Of a stretch of 64,000 nucleotides of DNA, positions 1-7,929 are shown in pieces. The translations under genes were made by a program, and so were the position numbers. This stretch comes from JAJECS01 sp965219705 (GTDB lineage: Bacteria > Chloroflexota > UBA11872), in assembly GCA_965219705.1 (NCBI GenBank), contig OZ244789.1:1798001-1862000 (forward strand), in the 5' to 3' direction. How positions within the stretch are numbered: the stretch's first letter is position 1; each line of letters opens with the position of its first letter. Below the pieces are notes generated by a model. The model did not search any database and was not told where the DNA came from. It saw only the letters and a list, made by a program, of their open reading frames with translations.

Positions 1-147
1 AGGCACGGGGTCCTGTTCCAGGTCGGCAACGGCCGCGTTGAAGCTGTTGCGCAGCCGGGCCGTGAGCGCTCGCACCACGCGGCGCCGGTCCTTGAGGGAC
101 TCTGCCCCATGGATGCGCAGCACCAGCTCCAGGGTTCCCACGTGCAC
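1..147 (-). CDS. DUF503 (YlxP-like) protein, N-terminal part only
   Basis: The reverse strand reads open from a GTG at 147 down to the window edge, giving 49 residues and no stop, so the C-terminus lies outside. The translation has the typical start of DUF503 proteins: a short strand (VGTLELVLRI), then the hallmark SLKDRRRVV followed by LRNSFNAAVAD. Family members are about 90-100 residues and in other bacteria are often found near rbfA and truB; their biochemical role is unknown. A second in-frame GTG at 141 is an alternative start. The frame stays open upstream of 147 without an ATG, so the start is chosen by family length. Confidence 0.7.
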   Translation of the reverse strand, partial: MHVGTLELVLRIHGAESLKDRRRVVRALTARLRNSFNAAVADLEQDPVP

Positions 148-280
148 GCGGGCAGTGTAGGCGGCCGGAGAACCTGCGCACCCACCCGACGGCGGGGCTG
201 GATTCCCTCGATTCACAAACGAAGTGCAACGCCTCTCTCGGGAGTTGCCACCGGGCCCTGTGTGCCTGCCGAGGGCCTGG

Positions 281-300
281 ATTCCCGCGTTCGCGGGAAT
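281..300. repeat. Perfect 20-bp palindrome (ATTCCCGCG/CGCGGGAAT)
   Basis: Two 9-base arms separated by TT form a perfect hairpin. It has the look of short palindromic intergenic repeats dispersed in many high-GC genomes. A related palindrome, with GGCG replacing CGCG in the arms, occurs at 54724-54743. Confidence 0.6.
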
Positions 301-310
301 GACGGACGGG

Positions 311-373
311 GCGCGGGAATGACGGAGGCGAGCGCGGGAATGACGGAGGCGAGCGCCCGGATGACGGCGGAGG
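311..373. repeat. Three tandem copies of a 21-bp unit
   Basis: The copies lie at 311-331, 332-352 and 353-373. The first two are identical and the third has a few changes. Each contains the GGGAATGACGG half of the palindrome at 281-300, so the array seems to have grown from one arm of that repeat. It fills the gap downstream of the TIM-barrel gene at 407-1162. Confidence 0.6.
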
Positions 374-406
374 GCTCGGATTTGCCGTGCCGAGCGGCGC
401 TCCGCG

Positions 407-1162
407 CTACCCCGCCTTGGACACCTTCAGCGCGTGGGCGCGCGCCTCGCGCACGCTGGCTTCCACCTCCTCCGGCGGCAGGTTGTCCGTGCCGTCCCAG
501 CTGAAGGTGAACATGCCGTAGTAGTTGCGCTCTTCGAGCAGGTCGAACATGGCGCCCAGGGCGTCCGAGCTTCCCGTGTCCGCCGCGTGGGTGAGATGCA
601 CGTGGCCCACGCGCGTGCCGGCGGCGTCGGCCAGCGCCTTGAAGGTGAGTCCGTCGCGCGCGGCCTGCGCGGGATCCAGGCTCAGCTGCACGCGCGGATG
701 GCCTACGTCGTCCAGGAACGAGGCCACCTCCTCGGCCGTGTCCATCCAGGTATCGGCCTGGTGGGTAAGGCAGACGGTGACGCCGGCTTCTTGGGCCGTG
801 CGGCCGTAGGCGCGCACGTCGTCGGCGGCCTCGCGGCGGTCATAGTCGCGATGCGGCGCCGCGGCAATGACCACGCGCGCGCCCAGCTCACCGGCAAAGC
901 TGATGCGCTGGAGCATGGCATCGCCCGACGTGGCATAGGCCGTCAGCGACGATGCGCGCAGCCCTCGGGCCTCCAGGACGCCCTGCACGTCCGCCGCGCT
1001 CTCGGCCGCGGGGTCCACGTGGGCCAGCACCGTGGGCGCGGCCCATAGATCGACGTGCTCGATGCCGGCCGCCTTCACGCCGTCAAGCGCGCGATCCAGC
1101 GGCTGGGCGCGGAACAAGAGCGTCGAGCACGCGAGTCGGGTGGAAATGTCGTAGACGAACAT
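407..1162 (-). CDS. Sugar phosphate isomerase/epimerase-like TIM barrel
   Basis: A 251-residue protein of the xylose-isomerase-like TIM-barrel superfamily (AP endonuclease family 2 fold). These enzymes isomerise or epimerise sugars and inositols, usually with a divalent metal. The visible pattern is a first strand with ISTRLACSTLLF, the AAGIEHVDLWA element after helix 1, HQAD in mid-sequence, LSLDPAQAARDG as a metal-ligand strand, and HVHLTHAAD near the C-terminus. The open frame extends to 1195, but the ATG at 1162 (MFVYDIST) gives the usual family start. It stands alone on the minus strand; the substrate cannot be told. A second family member is at 7147-7929. Confidence 0.75.
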   Translation of the reverse strand: MFVYDISTRLACSTLLFRAQPLDRALDGVKAAGIEHVDLWAAPTVLAHVDPAAESAADVQGVLEARGLRASSLTAYATSGDAMLQRISFAGELGARVVIAAAPHRDYDRREAADDVRAYGRTAQEAGVTVCLTHQADTWMDTAEEVASFLDDVGHPRVQLSLDPAQAARDGLTFKALADAAGTRVGHVHLTHAADTGSSDALGAMFDLLEERNYYGMFTFSWDGTDNLPPEEVEASVREARAHALKVSKAG

Positions 1163-1232
1163 CGGATCCCGTTGCGAGGCGCGCCGCAGCGGCAAGCTCC
1201 CGCCCTATTGTCGCGCATCCGCCCAGATTGGC

Positions 1233-2108
1233 CTACACGCCCGGCCCGCCCGCCAAGAACGGGTTGTGGCGCTTCTCCTCACCAGCGGTTGTGGGCGGCC
1301 CGTGCCCGGGAAAGAACTTGGTGTCGTCCCCGCGGGTCAGCAGCTTGGCGCGGATGGCGGCCAGCTGCCCGGCGTATCCGAGGTTGCCCGTCCGTGTGCC
1401 GCCGATCGACCCGGCAAACACCGTGTCCCCCACGAGCACGCCGTCCCGCAGCGCATAGGCCGTGTGGCCGGGCGCATGGCCGGGCGTCTCCAGCGCCTCC
1501 AGCGCAAAGGGCCCCACCGTGAACGGCCCGTCGCTGGTCAGCACGTGCAGATTCGCGTCGTCGACGCCCGCCACGAATGGCCTCGCGCCCTCGTGCACCC
1601 ACACCGGTGCGGGCGTCTGCGCGTAGACCGCTGCCAGGGCGTCGATGTGGTCCGAATCGCCATGCGTGATCAGATATGCCGCCACGCGCCAGCCAGCATC
1701 GCGGACCGTCGCGAGCACCGCGTCCGGCATTGCTCCCGGATCCACGACTAGCGCCGCGCCGGTGGCCGGATCGCCGACGATATACATCGTCACGCGCATC
1801 GGCGGGTGCGGAATCATGCGCACCTGGAGGCCGCCGGCAAGTGTCGGCGGCTGTGGCTGTGGGCGCCACGCGTCCGCAGCGACGTCCCAGAGGCTGGGCG
1901 CGTGCAGCGCCAACGCTGCCGCAAGAGCCTCGCTCTCGGCGCGCGTCGGCTGGCGCTCATAGTCCTCCATGCTGCGCACGACTGCCTCGTCGAGGCCCGC
2001 GCGCTGCGCCGCCTCCCCGGGTTCCAGACCGAGCCCGCGGCGCGCCTTGCCGATGACGTCGCCGAACTCGTCCTCCAGCGGCCGCGTCGCCGTTCCCGTC
2101 TCGCTCAT
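1233..2108 (-). CDS. XRE-type HTH domain fused to a metallo-beta-lactamase-fold hydrolase
   Basis: A 291-residue protein. Residues about 15-60 look like an XRE/Cro helix-turn-helix (GKARRGLGLEPGEAAQRAGLD). From residue 100 on there is a metallo-beta-lactamase fold: THGDSDHID (149-154), TPGHAPGHTAY, VGDTVF and a FPGHGP strand. The first metal motif is HxDxDH, not the usual HxHxDH. The GHxxGH and GDTxF elements resemble the glyoxalase II / YcbL group that hydrolyses thioesters. The ATG at 2108 overlaps the stop of the upstream glyoxalase-like gene by 4 bases (ATGA), so the two are probably translated together. That pairing fits aldehyde or thioester detoxification, but this is inference. The frame is open to 2240 without support for a longer protein. 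Confidence 0.75.
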   Translation of the reverse strand: MSETGTATRPLEDEFGDVIGKARRGLGLEPGEAAQRAGLDEAVVRSMEDYERQPTRAESEALAAALALHAPSLWDVAADAWRPQPQPPTLAGGLQVRMIPHPPMRVTMYIVGDPATGAALVVDPGAMPDAVLATVRDAGWRVAAYLITHGDSDHIDALAAVYAQTPAPVWVHEGARPFVAGVDDANLHVLTSDGPFTVGPFALEALETPGHAPGHTAYALRDGVLVGDTVFAGSIGGTRTGNLGYAGQLAAIRAKLLTRGDDTKFFPGHGPPTTAGEEKRHNPFLAGGPGV

Positions 2109-2488
2109 GCTTCGCGCTCCAGCAGCTCGATCTCGTACCCGTCCGGGTCGTCGATGAAGGCCATCTTGCGGCCGACCGGGAACTTCTCCCGCCAGCCGTC
2201 GGGCCAGATCTCGATCCCCCGTCGCTCCAAGTCGTCGCAAAACGCGATCAGGTCCGGCACGCTGATGGCGAAGTGCATCAGGTCCTCCGGCACGCGCACG
2301 TCGTAGTCCTCGGACCAGGTGAACTCGATCGTGTGCGCGTTGCCCGGCAACTCGAGATGCGCGATGTGGTTGCCGGAGGGTGAGCGGTCCGTTCGACTGA
2401 TGACCCTGAACCCCAGATTGTCCTCGTAGAACCGAATCGAGCGATCAAGGTCGCTGACGCGGATCCGCGTATGCAGCAGTTGAGCCAT
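2105..2488 (-). CDS. Glyoxalase/VOC-family protein (lactoylglutathione lyase-like)
   Basis: A 127-residue vicinal-oxygen-chelate protein of one full VOC module (two beta-alpha-beta-beta-beta units). The metal ligands expected for glyoxalase I can be placed as His6 (HTRIRV), Glu46 (HLELPG), His72 (LMHFAI) and Glu121 (YEIELLE). The RSIRFYEDNLGFRV and DDPDGYEIEL segments are typical. The ATG at 2488 is preceded by a strong GAGGAGGT ribosome site about 7 bases upstream, which rules out the longer frame to 2518. It is the first gene of a two-gene operon with the HTH-metallo-beta-lactamase gene. True methylglyoxal activity is likely but unproven, because many VOC proteins keep this ligand set with other substrates. 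Confidence 0.85.
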   Translation of the reverse strand: MAQLLHTRIRVSDLDRSIRFYEDNLGFRVISRTDRSPSGNHIAHLELPGNAHTIEFTWSEDYDVRVPEDLMHFAISVPDLIAFCDDLERRGIEIWPDGWREKFPVGRKMAFIDDPDGYEIELLEREA

Positions 2489-2524
2489 CAGTCGGACCTC
2501 CTCACGCGGCGTTGGCACATAGTC

Positions 2525-3316
2525 TCACGCCCCGCCCGACGGTGCGCCCGGCGCGTGGGCCGGCGGATCGTCGGGCTCGTCGCGCCCGCTCGCCGAAGGG
2601 ACCCCTATCGGAAGCACCGACCGTCCGCGCAGACGCGCCACCAGCACATACAGCACGGGACCCGCCAGGAACGCGAGCCAGGGTACGACGTGCTCGATTA
2701 CGAAGTTGAGCGTCTCCCGATCATGCAGCGTTGGGTCCTCGACGATCAGCCGGTCGTGCAGCGCCGGGTCCTCGATGATCAGAACGAGGGCGATGCGAAA
2801 AATCAGTGCGCTGCCCAGATAGATGATCAGCGGCAGCCGCTCGGTCGCCAGCGCGATCAGCCCCGAGCCCACGAACAACAGCGGGATCGACAGCGCCAGC
2901 CCGATCACCAGCAGCAGGATGTTTCCGTGCGCCGCTCCGGCAACGGTGAGCACGTTGTCCAGGCTCATCACCACATCCGCGAGGATGATCAGCCGCAGCG
3001 CTTGGGCAAATGTCGTCGCCGCCTCGTGGTGCTCCTCGTCGCCGTGAGGACTGAGCAGGCGCCAGCCCACCCAGAACAGCGCCAGCCCGCCGACCAGCGA
3101 GATCACCGGCACCTGCAGCAACAGCGTCGCGACGGACGCGAACGCGATTCGCAGCACCACGGCGCCGCCCGCCCCGAATAGAATGGCCAGTCGCCGTTGC
3201 CGCCCGTGCAGCCGGCTCGCCACCACCCCGATCACCACGGCGTTGTCGCCACTCAGGATCAGGTCGAACAGAATGATCTGTCCCAGACCCGCCGCGAACT
3301 CCGTCTGCGTCTCCAC
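2525..3316 (-). CDS. TerC/YjbE-family integral membrane protein
   Basis: A 263-residue TerC-family protein with about seven membrane helices. The two family signatures are present: SGDNAVVIG in helix 1-2 and MSLDNVLTV in the middle, whose Asp-Asn pairs are thought to bind metal ions. Relatives export manganese or take part in tellurite or metal stress responses. The start is a GTG at 3316 with AGGAG 7 bases upstream. Residues about 179-200 hold an 11-residue tandem duplication (EDPALHDRLIV / EDPTLHDRETL) in the loop before the last helices, visible as a 33-bp DNA repeat at 2721-2782. The C-terminal tail is Pro/Ala-rich and probably disordered. Confidence 0.85.
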   Translation of the reverse strand: METQTEFAAGLGQIILFDLILSGDNAVVIGVVASRLHGRQRRLAILFGAGGAVVLRIAFASVATLLLQVPVISLVGGLALFWVGWRLLSPHGDEEHHEAATTFAQALRLIILADVVMSLDNVLTVAGAAHGNILLLVIGLALSIPLLFVGSGLIALATERLPLIIYLGSALIFRIALVLIIEDPALHDRLIVEDPTLHDRETLNFVIEHVVPWLAFLAGPVLYVLVARLRGRSVLPIGVPSASGRDEPDDPPAHAPGAPSGGA

Positions 3317-3513
3317 CCGGACTCCTGCCCCTGGATATCCGCCGCCGCAAGCGCGCGGCCGACGCTAGCCTACCTGCCTGCGCGCCCGCCGCCGCCGAAC
3401 GCGTCCCTGGACGATCCTTCGCCGAATGTCGGTGCCTGCGTAGCGAATGCCACCGTAGCCTCACGCCGGATGGGCGATAGAATGCCGCACAGGCGTGGCG
3501 CACTGGTGGGCAC

Positions 3514-3933
3514 ATGCAACGGTCAACGATTCGACGCGTAGGACGACTGCTCGTTCTTCCGCTCTGGCTCCCCCTGACGATCCTGGTGGTGACGGCCATC
3601 CGCTTTGCCACCCTGTCGCCGGGTGAGGAAGCGAGTGGCATGCCGAGCGCGGCCGTGATGATCGCGCTTATGGTCCTCTTTGCCTGGATCGCCGCGATCC
3701 CGCTGACCCTGGCGGTGACCTTTCTGCATCGGCGCGTCCGCGTTCTGGCCTACGTGTGCGGCGCCGTGCTGGTGCCGCTGACGGTCTACGGCGCAGTGAT
3801 TGGCGGGCTGTTCGGCCCCGTGGGCGTCGTGCTCTACCCGCTCGTGCTCTCGCTCCCGGCCTGGATCGTGCTGGGCATCACCGCCTACATTCAGCGCAAC
3901 CGCTCCGACATGCTCCCGGCTGGGAGCGCCTAG
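3514..3933 (+). CDS. Small membrane protein of unknown function
   Basis: A 139-residue protein with four predicted membrane spans, at roughly residues 10-30, 47-70, 76-97 and 100-125, and a short charged tail (QRNRSDM). No recognised family motif is visible. The N-terminus is positive (RSTIRRVGR), which predicts an inside start. It runs opposite to terC with a 197-base divergent gap that must hold both promoters. Codon usage is like its neighbours, so it is probably a real resident gene. Confidence 0.55.
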   Translation: MQRSTIRRVGRLLVLPLWLPLTILVVTAIRFATLSPGEEASGMPSAAVMIALMVLFAWIAAIPLTLAVTFLHRRVRVLAYVCGAVLVPLTVYGAVIGGLFGPVGVVLYPLVLSLPAWIVLGITAYIQRNRSDMLPAGSA

Positions 3934-4082
3934 CAGCTCTGGCCAGAGACGCGTGAGCTACGGCTGACCGATGTGCGGCTTCCGATCAGGTGGGATTCAC
4001 CGCGGCACCCTGACCGGCAACGGCGCGGTACCATGCCCCGCTGAGCGGGCAATACCGTGCCCTTCACGCCCGCCCCGATGCC

Positions 4083-4442
4083 GTGCGAGAATTGTTCTTG
4101 GAGGGTGAATTGCCAGCGGCTGTCGAACTCCCATCGTCCGTTGCACCGCCCGGCCACTCCACTACCGAGGTTCGGGACATCATTCTGAATGATCTGTGGA
4201 GTGCGGTTGGGGCTGCGCTACAGCGCGGATGGACGCCTCAGGATCCGCCTCACGCGGCCGACTACGCGAAAGCAGTAGATGTCATCGTGCACCTAGCCGA
4301 AACGGGCACCCTGGATCAATCGGCGGCGGACGCGATCATGCGCGCCGTTACGGCAACCATGCTGCATGATGAGTTTCTGGTAACGGTGAAGGTGTGGCAG
4401 GGGGGTTGGGTCGTGGCAGCTGGCGGTGAGCGGCATGGCTGA
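4083..4442 (+). CDS. Hypothetical protein, start uncertain
   Basis: A frame of up to 119 residues with no family I recognise. It is mostly helical and soluble (TEVRDIILNDLWSAVGAAL, AADYAKAVDVIVHLAETGTLD) with a Trp-rich end. The GTG at 4083 has little ribosome-site support. A TTG at 4110 has GGAGG a few bases upstream and may be the true start, giving 110 residues. Its stop overlaps the start of the next gene by 8 bases, which supports a real, coupled gene pair. Confidence 0.45.
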   Translation: MRELFLEGELPAAVELPSSVAPPGHSTTEVRDIILNDLWSAVGAALQRGWTPQDPPHAADYAKAVDVIVHLAETGTLDQSAADAIMRAVTATMLHDEFLVTVKVWQGGWVVAAGGERHG

Positions 4443-4899
4443 TGGCGTCAAAGAAAACTCGGAGCAGGACGATGATCCGTCACTCGACAGCCAGCGCCTC
4501 GCTGACACCGGGACGGAACCGGAGTCGCCCGAGCCGCCGCCAGCCGCGCTTGAGCAAGCGGCGCAGGCGCTCGGGCCCCAGGGCCGCCAGGTCTTCGAAC
4601 GTGTCTTCGCGCTTATGTCTGGGCAGAGCCAATCGCCCATTTGGGAAAAAGTCACGTCGGAGCATCTCACCGACATGCTGGCCTCGAGGCGCGAGGAGTC
4701 AACGCGCGAGCACACCCAGTGGATATACGCGCACGTCACAAACACCCTCCTCGTCGCGATCATTCTCCTGGCGGGAGTAGCTCTCCTGTTCTTCGCCCTG
4801 GTTGCGGATAAGCAGGACGTGATTGCTCCAGTTGTGACGGGGCTTCTAGCTTTTGGCTCTGGGATTGCGGTCGGAAGGCGGACGTCCCGCGGCGGCTGA
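4435..4899 (+). CDS. Hypothetical C-terminally membrane-anchored protein
   Basis: About 154 residues. The first 90 are acidic and Pro/Glu-rich, then amphipathic (GRQVFERVFALMSGQ). Two membrane helices follow near residues 100-122 and 129-147, ending in a basic VGRRTSRGG tail. The chosen ATG at 4435 overlaps the previous gene; a GTG at 4426 is possible. The last 54 bases overlap the convergent pseudouridine synthase gene. No homologous family is evident; the layout suggests a small membrane protein with a cytoplasmic head, partner of the preceding gene. Confidence 0.5.
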   Translation: MADGVKENSEQDDDPSLDSQRLADTGTEPESPEPPPAALEQAAQALGPQGRQVFERVFALMSGQSQSPIWEKVTSEHLTDMLASRREESTREHTQWIYAHVTNTLLVAIILLAGVALLFFALVADKQDVIAPVVTGLLAFGSGIAVGRRTSRGG

Positions 4900-5679
4900 C
4901 GCCGCCAGATTCTCTCTCAGCGTCTCCACTTCGGCGGCGTCCAGTTCCCGCGCCTTTCCGGACGCCAGGTCGCCCAGCGCCAGGGAGCCGATGCGCACCC
5001 GCTGCAGGCGCGTGACGCGCATTCCCACGGCCTCGAACATGCGCCGCACCTGCCGCTTGCGGCCCTCGGTAAGCACCAACTGCCAGTCAGTGTTCACTCG
5101 CCGGGCACGGACGGCGCGGGCCGGCCGCCGGTCGCCGATATCGATGCCCTCGGTGAGCCGTCGGGCCAGATCGGCCGGTTCGGGTCCGCGTACCGTCACC
5201 TGGTATTCGCGCTCGTGGCCAAAGCGCGGGTGCATGAGCTGGAACGCCAGCTCGCCGTCGTTCGTCAACAGCACCAACCCCTCCGAGGCGAAATCGAGCC
5301 GCCCGACCGGGTACAAGCGTTCCCGCCGCAGCGATGCGGGCAACAGATGCAGGACCGTCGGGCGGCCGTGAGGATCGTGGGTGGTCGTGAGCACCCACGG
5401 TGGTTTGTGGAGGGCGATGACCGTGCCCGGGCGCTGATCCGGCCGGACGCGGCTGCCGTCCAGGTGGACTTCCTGCGTCTGAGGATCGACCCTCACGCCA
5501 AGCGTCGTCACGGTTTGGCCATCAACGGCCACGCGTCCGCTGCGGATGGCCTGCTCCATCGTCCTGCGCGACCCACGCCCTGCCCGCGCCAGGAATACCT
5601 GAAGCCTCAGGCCGCGCGCGTCCGGCTGGTGCTTGGGATCGGCGGCCGGCTCCGCGTTAGGGTCGACGCCCGATGACAA
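4846..5679 (-). CDS. rRNA pseudouridine synthase, RsuA/RluB family
   Basis: A 277-residue enzyme that converts uridine to pseudouridine in rRNA. Residues about 23-75 are an S4 RNA-binding domain (LRLQVFLARAGRGSRR). The catalytic domain starts at IALHKPPWVLTTT. It carries the signature GRLDFASEGLVLLTNDG, with Asp129 as the expected catalytic residue; the usual Thr of GRLDxxTxGL is Ser here. The EGRKRQVRRMF motif is typical of RsuA/RluB/RluE, so a large- or small-subunit target cannot be decided. The start is a TTG at 5679 with GGGAGG 5-6 bases upstream. Its 3' end overlaps the convergent membrane gene. Confidence 0.88.
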   Translation of the reverse strand: MSSGVDPNAEPAADPKHQPDARGLRLQVFLARAGRGSRRTMEQAIRSGRVAVDGQTVTTLGVRVDPQTQEVHLDGSRVRPDQRPGTVIALHKPPWVLTTTHDPHGRPTVLHLLPASLRRERLYPVGRLDFASEGLVLLTNDGELAFQLMHPRFGHEREYQVTVRGPEPADLARRLTEGIDIGDRRPARAVRARRVNTDWQLVLTEGRKRQVRRMFEAVGMRVTRLQRVRIGSLALGDLASGKARELDAAEVETLRENLAASAAAGRPPSDRNPRAKS

Positions 5680-5737
5680 ACGATCCTCCCGGCTCTAGAG
5701 TGGCCCACGGAGCATACGCGCGCTGAGGATCCGAACC

Positions 5738-6268
5738 ATGCAACGTCGTCTCTATCGCAGTGAGGATGACCGGATGCTCACCGGGGTGTCGGGCGGCATG
5801 GCGGACTACTTCGACGTTGATCCGACGCTCATGCGCCTGCTGTGGGTGCTGCTCGCGATCTTCACCGGCGGGATCGCCATCGTCGCGTACCTCGTCATGG
5901 CGGTGATCGTGCCGATTGCCGCGGCGCCGCAGATTGAGAGTCACGCGGCCGGCGCGGACGAAGATCCCGCCGGGGGCGACGAGCCCGCCGGCGATGAACC
6001 CCCGGACGCGGAGGCGCCGTCGCGGCCAGAGCCCGAGCCAGCAACTGCGGGCGCCGCCGGCAGTCCGCCGCCATCGCAGCCGTCCGCACCCGTCCGACCG
6101 CCGCGCCGTTCCACGCGCGCCTCGGCCGTCGTGGGATTCGTGCTCATCGTGGTCGGCGTCCTTGCGCTGCTCGATTCGCTGGGGGTCTTGTCCCAGTTCG
6201 ATTTCTGGCGACTGTGGCCCCTGATCCTGATTGCCTTCGGCGCGGTGGTGATGCTCAGGCGCCGGTGA
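5738..6268 (+). CDS. PspC-domain membrane protein
   Basis: A 176-residue protein. Residues 1-60 are a PspC domain: RRLYRSEDDRMLTGVSGG, then DVDPTLMRLLWVLLA leading into the first membrane pair. A Pro/Ala/Glu-rich linker spans about residues 65-125. The C-terminal part has two more helices (VVGFVLIVVGVLALLDSLG and LWPLILIAFGAVVML) like the LiaF/DUF5668 group. Such proteins act in envelope-stress sensing and phage-shock-type responses. The gene is divergent from the pseudouridine synthase with a 58-base gap. Confidence 0.8.
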   Translation: MQRRLYRSEDDRMLTGVSGGMADYFDVDPTLMRLLWVLLAIFTGGIAIVAYLVMAVIVPIAAAPQIESHAAGADEDPAGGDEPAGDEPPDAEAPSRPEPEPATAGAAGSPPPSQPSAPVRPPRRSTRASAVVGFVLIVVGVLALLDSLGVLSQFDFWRLWPLILIAFGAVVMLRRR

Positions 6269-6352
6269 CGGCGCGCGTCCAACCACCTCGTTACGCGGCG
6301 GCTTCGCGGCGGGCTTTCCACTCGAAGCGCCGAGGGCTCACGGCACGCTCCG

Positions 6353-7054
6353 TCACGGCCCCCTGTCATTCGCCATGTCGATGTTCAGCGGCGACCAGGA
6401 TTTGCCCGCCAGAATGCGCAGCGTGATCTCGCACACCTGCTGAATGTAGGGCTCCTCGCCCGGAATCAGCTGGTCCGCCATGGCGTAGCCTGCCTCCACG
6501 CTGGTCGCACCGGGCCGCCGTACCAACGCCGGAATCCGCCGCGCCTCACCTGCTGCAAGACGCCGCAGGGCGTCGGGCGCCACGGCCAGCAACGCTCCCA
6601 CCTCAGGATAGGGGGGCCGAAGGTCGAGCAAGTCATAGGAGCAGCGCCATAGCCATAGCTCTTGGACCTCGAGGTCGATCTGCCCGTTTGGGAGCCGGCC
6701 CCCGCTCTGCCGCTTGCCCAACGACAGAACCTCGCCGGCGCCCGGACGCCGACCCAGCTCCTCCTCGGCCTCGCGCCACTGGTCCGGGTCGCCGACGCGC
6801 AGGTGCCCAGCCGAGCTCGCATCGAGCCGGTCGGGCCAGGACGCCTTGAACGGACCGCGCCGCTGCAGCACCAGCGCCGGCCCGGCGGGGGCATGCATGA
6901 GCACCACCCAAACACTGCGGGTGCGATGCCAGTCGCCGTCTGCGTGAACTGCCGCGCGCGACTTGATGACGCCGGTCGGGGTGCCGTCGGCGTGCGTCAC
7001 CGCCAGCTGCTCGTCGTCCTCATCGCCGGCCTGGCGTCCGCTATCAGGCGTCAT
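6353..7054 (-). CDS. Nudix hydrolase-like protein with a shortened Nudix box
   Basis: A 233-residue protein resembling the YfcD/isopentenyl-diphosphate-isomerase-like branch of Nudix proteins. The fold is seen from HRTRSVWVVLMHAPAG through LQRRGPFKASWPDRLDASSAGHL to the box. That box reads GHLRVGDPDQWREAEEELG. The usual pattern is G-x5-E-x7-RExxEExG; here the first Glu is Asp and the following spacer is about three residues short, while REAEEELG is intact. Later parts (VQELWLWRCSYDLLDLRPPYPEV) match the family. The ATG at 7054 has GGAG 8 bases upstream. Activity is uncertain because of the altered box. Confidence 0.7.
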   Translation of the reverse strand: MTPDSGRQAGDEDDEQLAVTHADGTPTGVIKSRAAVHADGDWHRTRSVWVVLMHAPAGPALVLQRRGPFKASWPDRLDASSAGHLRVGDPDQWREAEEELGRRPGAGEVLSLGKRQSGGRLPNGQIDLEVQELWLWRCSYDLLDLRPPYPEVGALLAVAPDALRRLAAGEARRIPALVRRPGATSVEAGYAMADQLIPGEEPYIQQVCEITLRILAGKSWSPLNIDMANDRGP

Positions 7055-7146
7055 GGTGCAACTCCGACGGCAACGGCATTGGAAGCTCGTGGCACCCTAG
7101 CGTCTGGGAGCCGGCGGTGTCCCCCGATTGGAAAGGCGGTCGCGGC

Positions 7147-7929
7147 ATGCGGCTTGGCTATTGCGCATCGTTGGACGGCTTGGAGGCGGTGCAGCGGGCC
7201 GGTTTTGCCTACGTCGAGTTGCGTGTGGTGGATCTGGTATCCGACGACGACGAGGCGGTCTACGCACCCATCCGCCGCCGCATCCAGGATGTCGGTCTTC
7301 CGGCGGAGGCTTTCAATGTGTTCATTCCTCCGCACCACCCGGTTGTCGGACCGCGGCGCGACCTGCCGGCGCTGCGCGCCTACCTGGACACTGCCATGGG
7401 ACGCATGGCCGAGCTGGGGGCGTGCCTGGTCGTCTTCGGCAGCGGTCCGGCCCGCGCAACGCCGCCGGGATATGACCGACACCGAGTCCCCGGCCAGATT
7501 TTCGAGTTCTTGGCGCTGGCCGCGGACGCCGCCGCGCCCTACGACCTCGACATCGTGATCGAGCCGCTCTGGCGTGAGAAGTGCGACACTATCAACACGG
7601 TCCTCGAGGCTGTCGTGGTCGCCCGACAATCAGGAATCCCCCGCGTGGCGGCGCTGGCCGATTGGTGGCATATGGTGCATGAGCGGGAGCCTCTTTCCAA
7701 CCTGCCCGAGGCGCGCGACCGCCTGCGTCACGTCCACGTGCCGGTCCCGCCGCTTCCCGGCTCGCCGCCGCAGTCCACCGATGCCGGGCTGCCCGAGTTT
7801 CTGCGGGTACTGACCGCAATGGACTACACCGGACGCATCAGCATCGAAGACAACGGGAAGCGGATCGAAAGCATCGAGCGGCAGGCGCCGGACGCGCTGG
7901 CCTACCTGCGCGCACACCTTCGACGTTGA
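7147..7929 (+). CDS. Sugar phosphate isomerase/epimerase-like TIM barrel (second copy)
   Basis: A 260-residue xylose-isomerase-like TIM-barrel protein. It begins MRLGYCASLD with helix GLEAVQRAGFAYVELRVVD, has VVFGSGPAR on strand 4, the metal-ligand strand DIVIEPLWREKC, LADWWHM with the following acidic loop, HVHVPVP and finally SIEDNG. This order of Glu, Asp, His and Glu is the usual metal site. The ATG at 7147 is preferred over the frame opening at 7117. Its stop overlaps the TTG start of the next esterase-like gene by 4 bases, so the two likely form an operon for breakdown of a sugar ester. It is distant from the copy at 407-1162. Confidence 0.75.
   Translation: MRLGYCASLDGLEAVQRAGFAYVELRVVDLVSDDDEAVYAPIRRRIQDVGLPAEAFNVFIPPHHPVVGPRRDLPALRAYLDTAMGRMAELGACLVVFGSGPARATPPGYDRHRVPGQIFEFLALAADAAAPYDLDIVIEPLWREKCDTINTVLEAVVVARQSGIPRVAALADWWHMVHEREPLSNLPEARDRLRHVHVPVPPLPGSPPQSTDAGLPEFLRVLTAMDYTGRISIEDNGKRIESIERQAPDALAYLRAHLRR

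Noticed and set aside
2109..2240. Extension of the HTH-metallo-beta-lactamase frame to 2240
   Set aside because: It overlaps the glyoxalase gene; the ATGA overlap at 2105-2108 gives a natural start.
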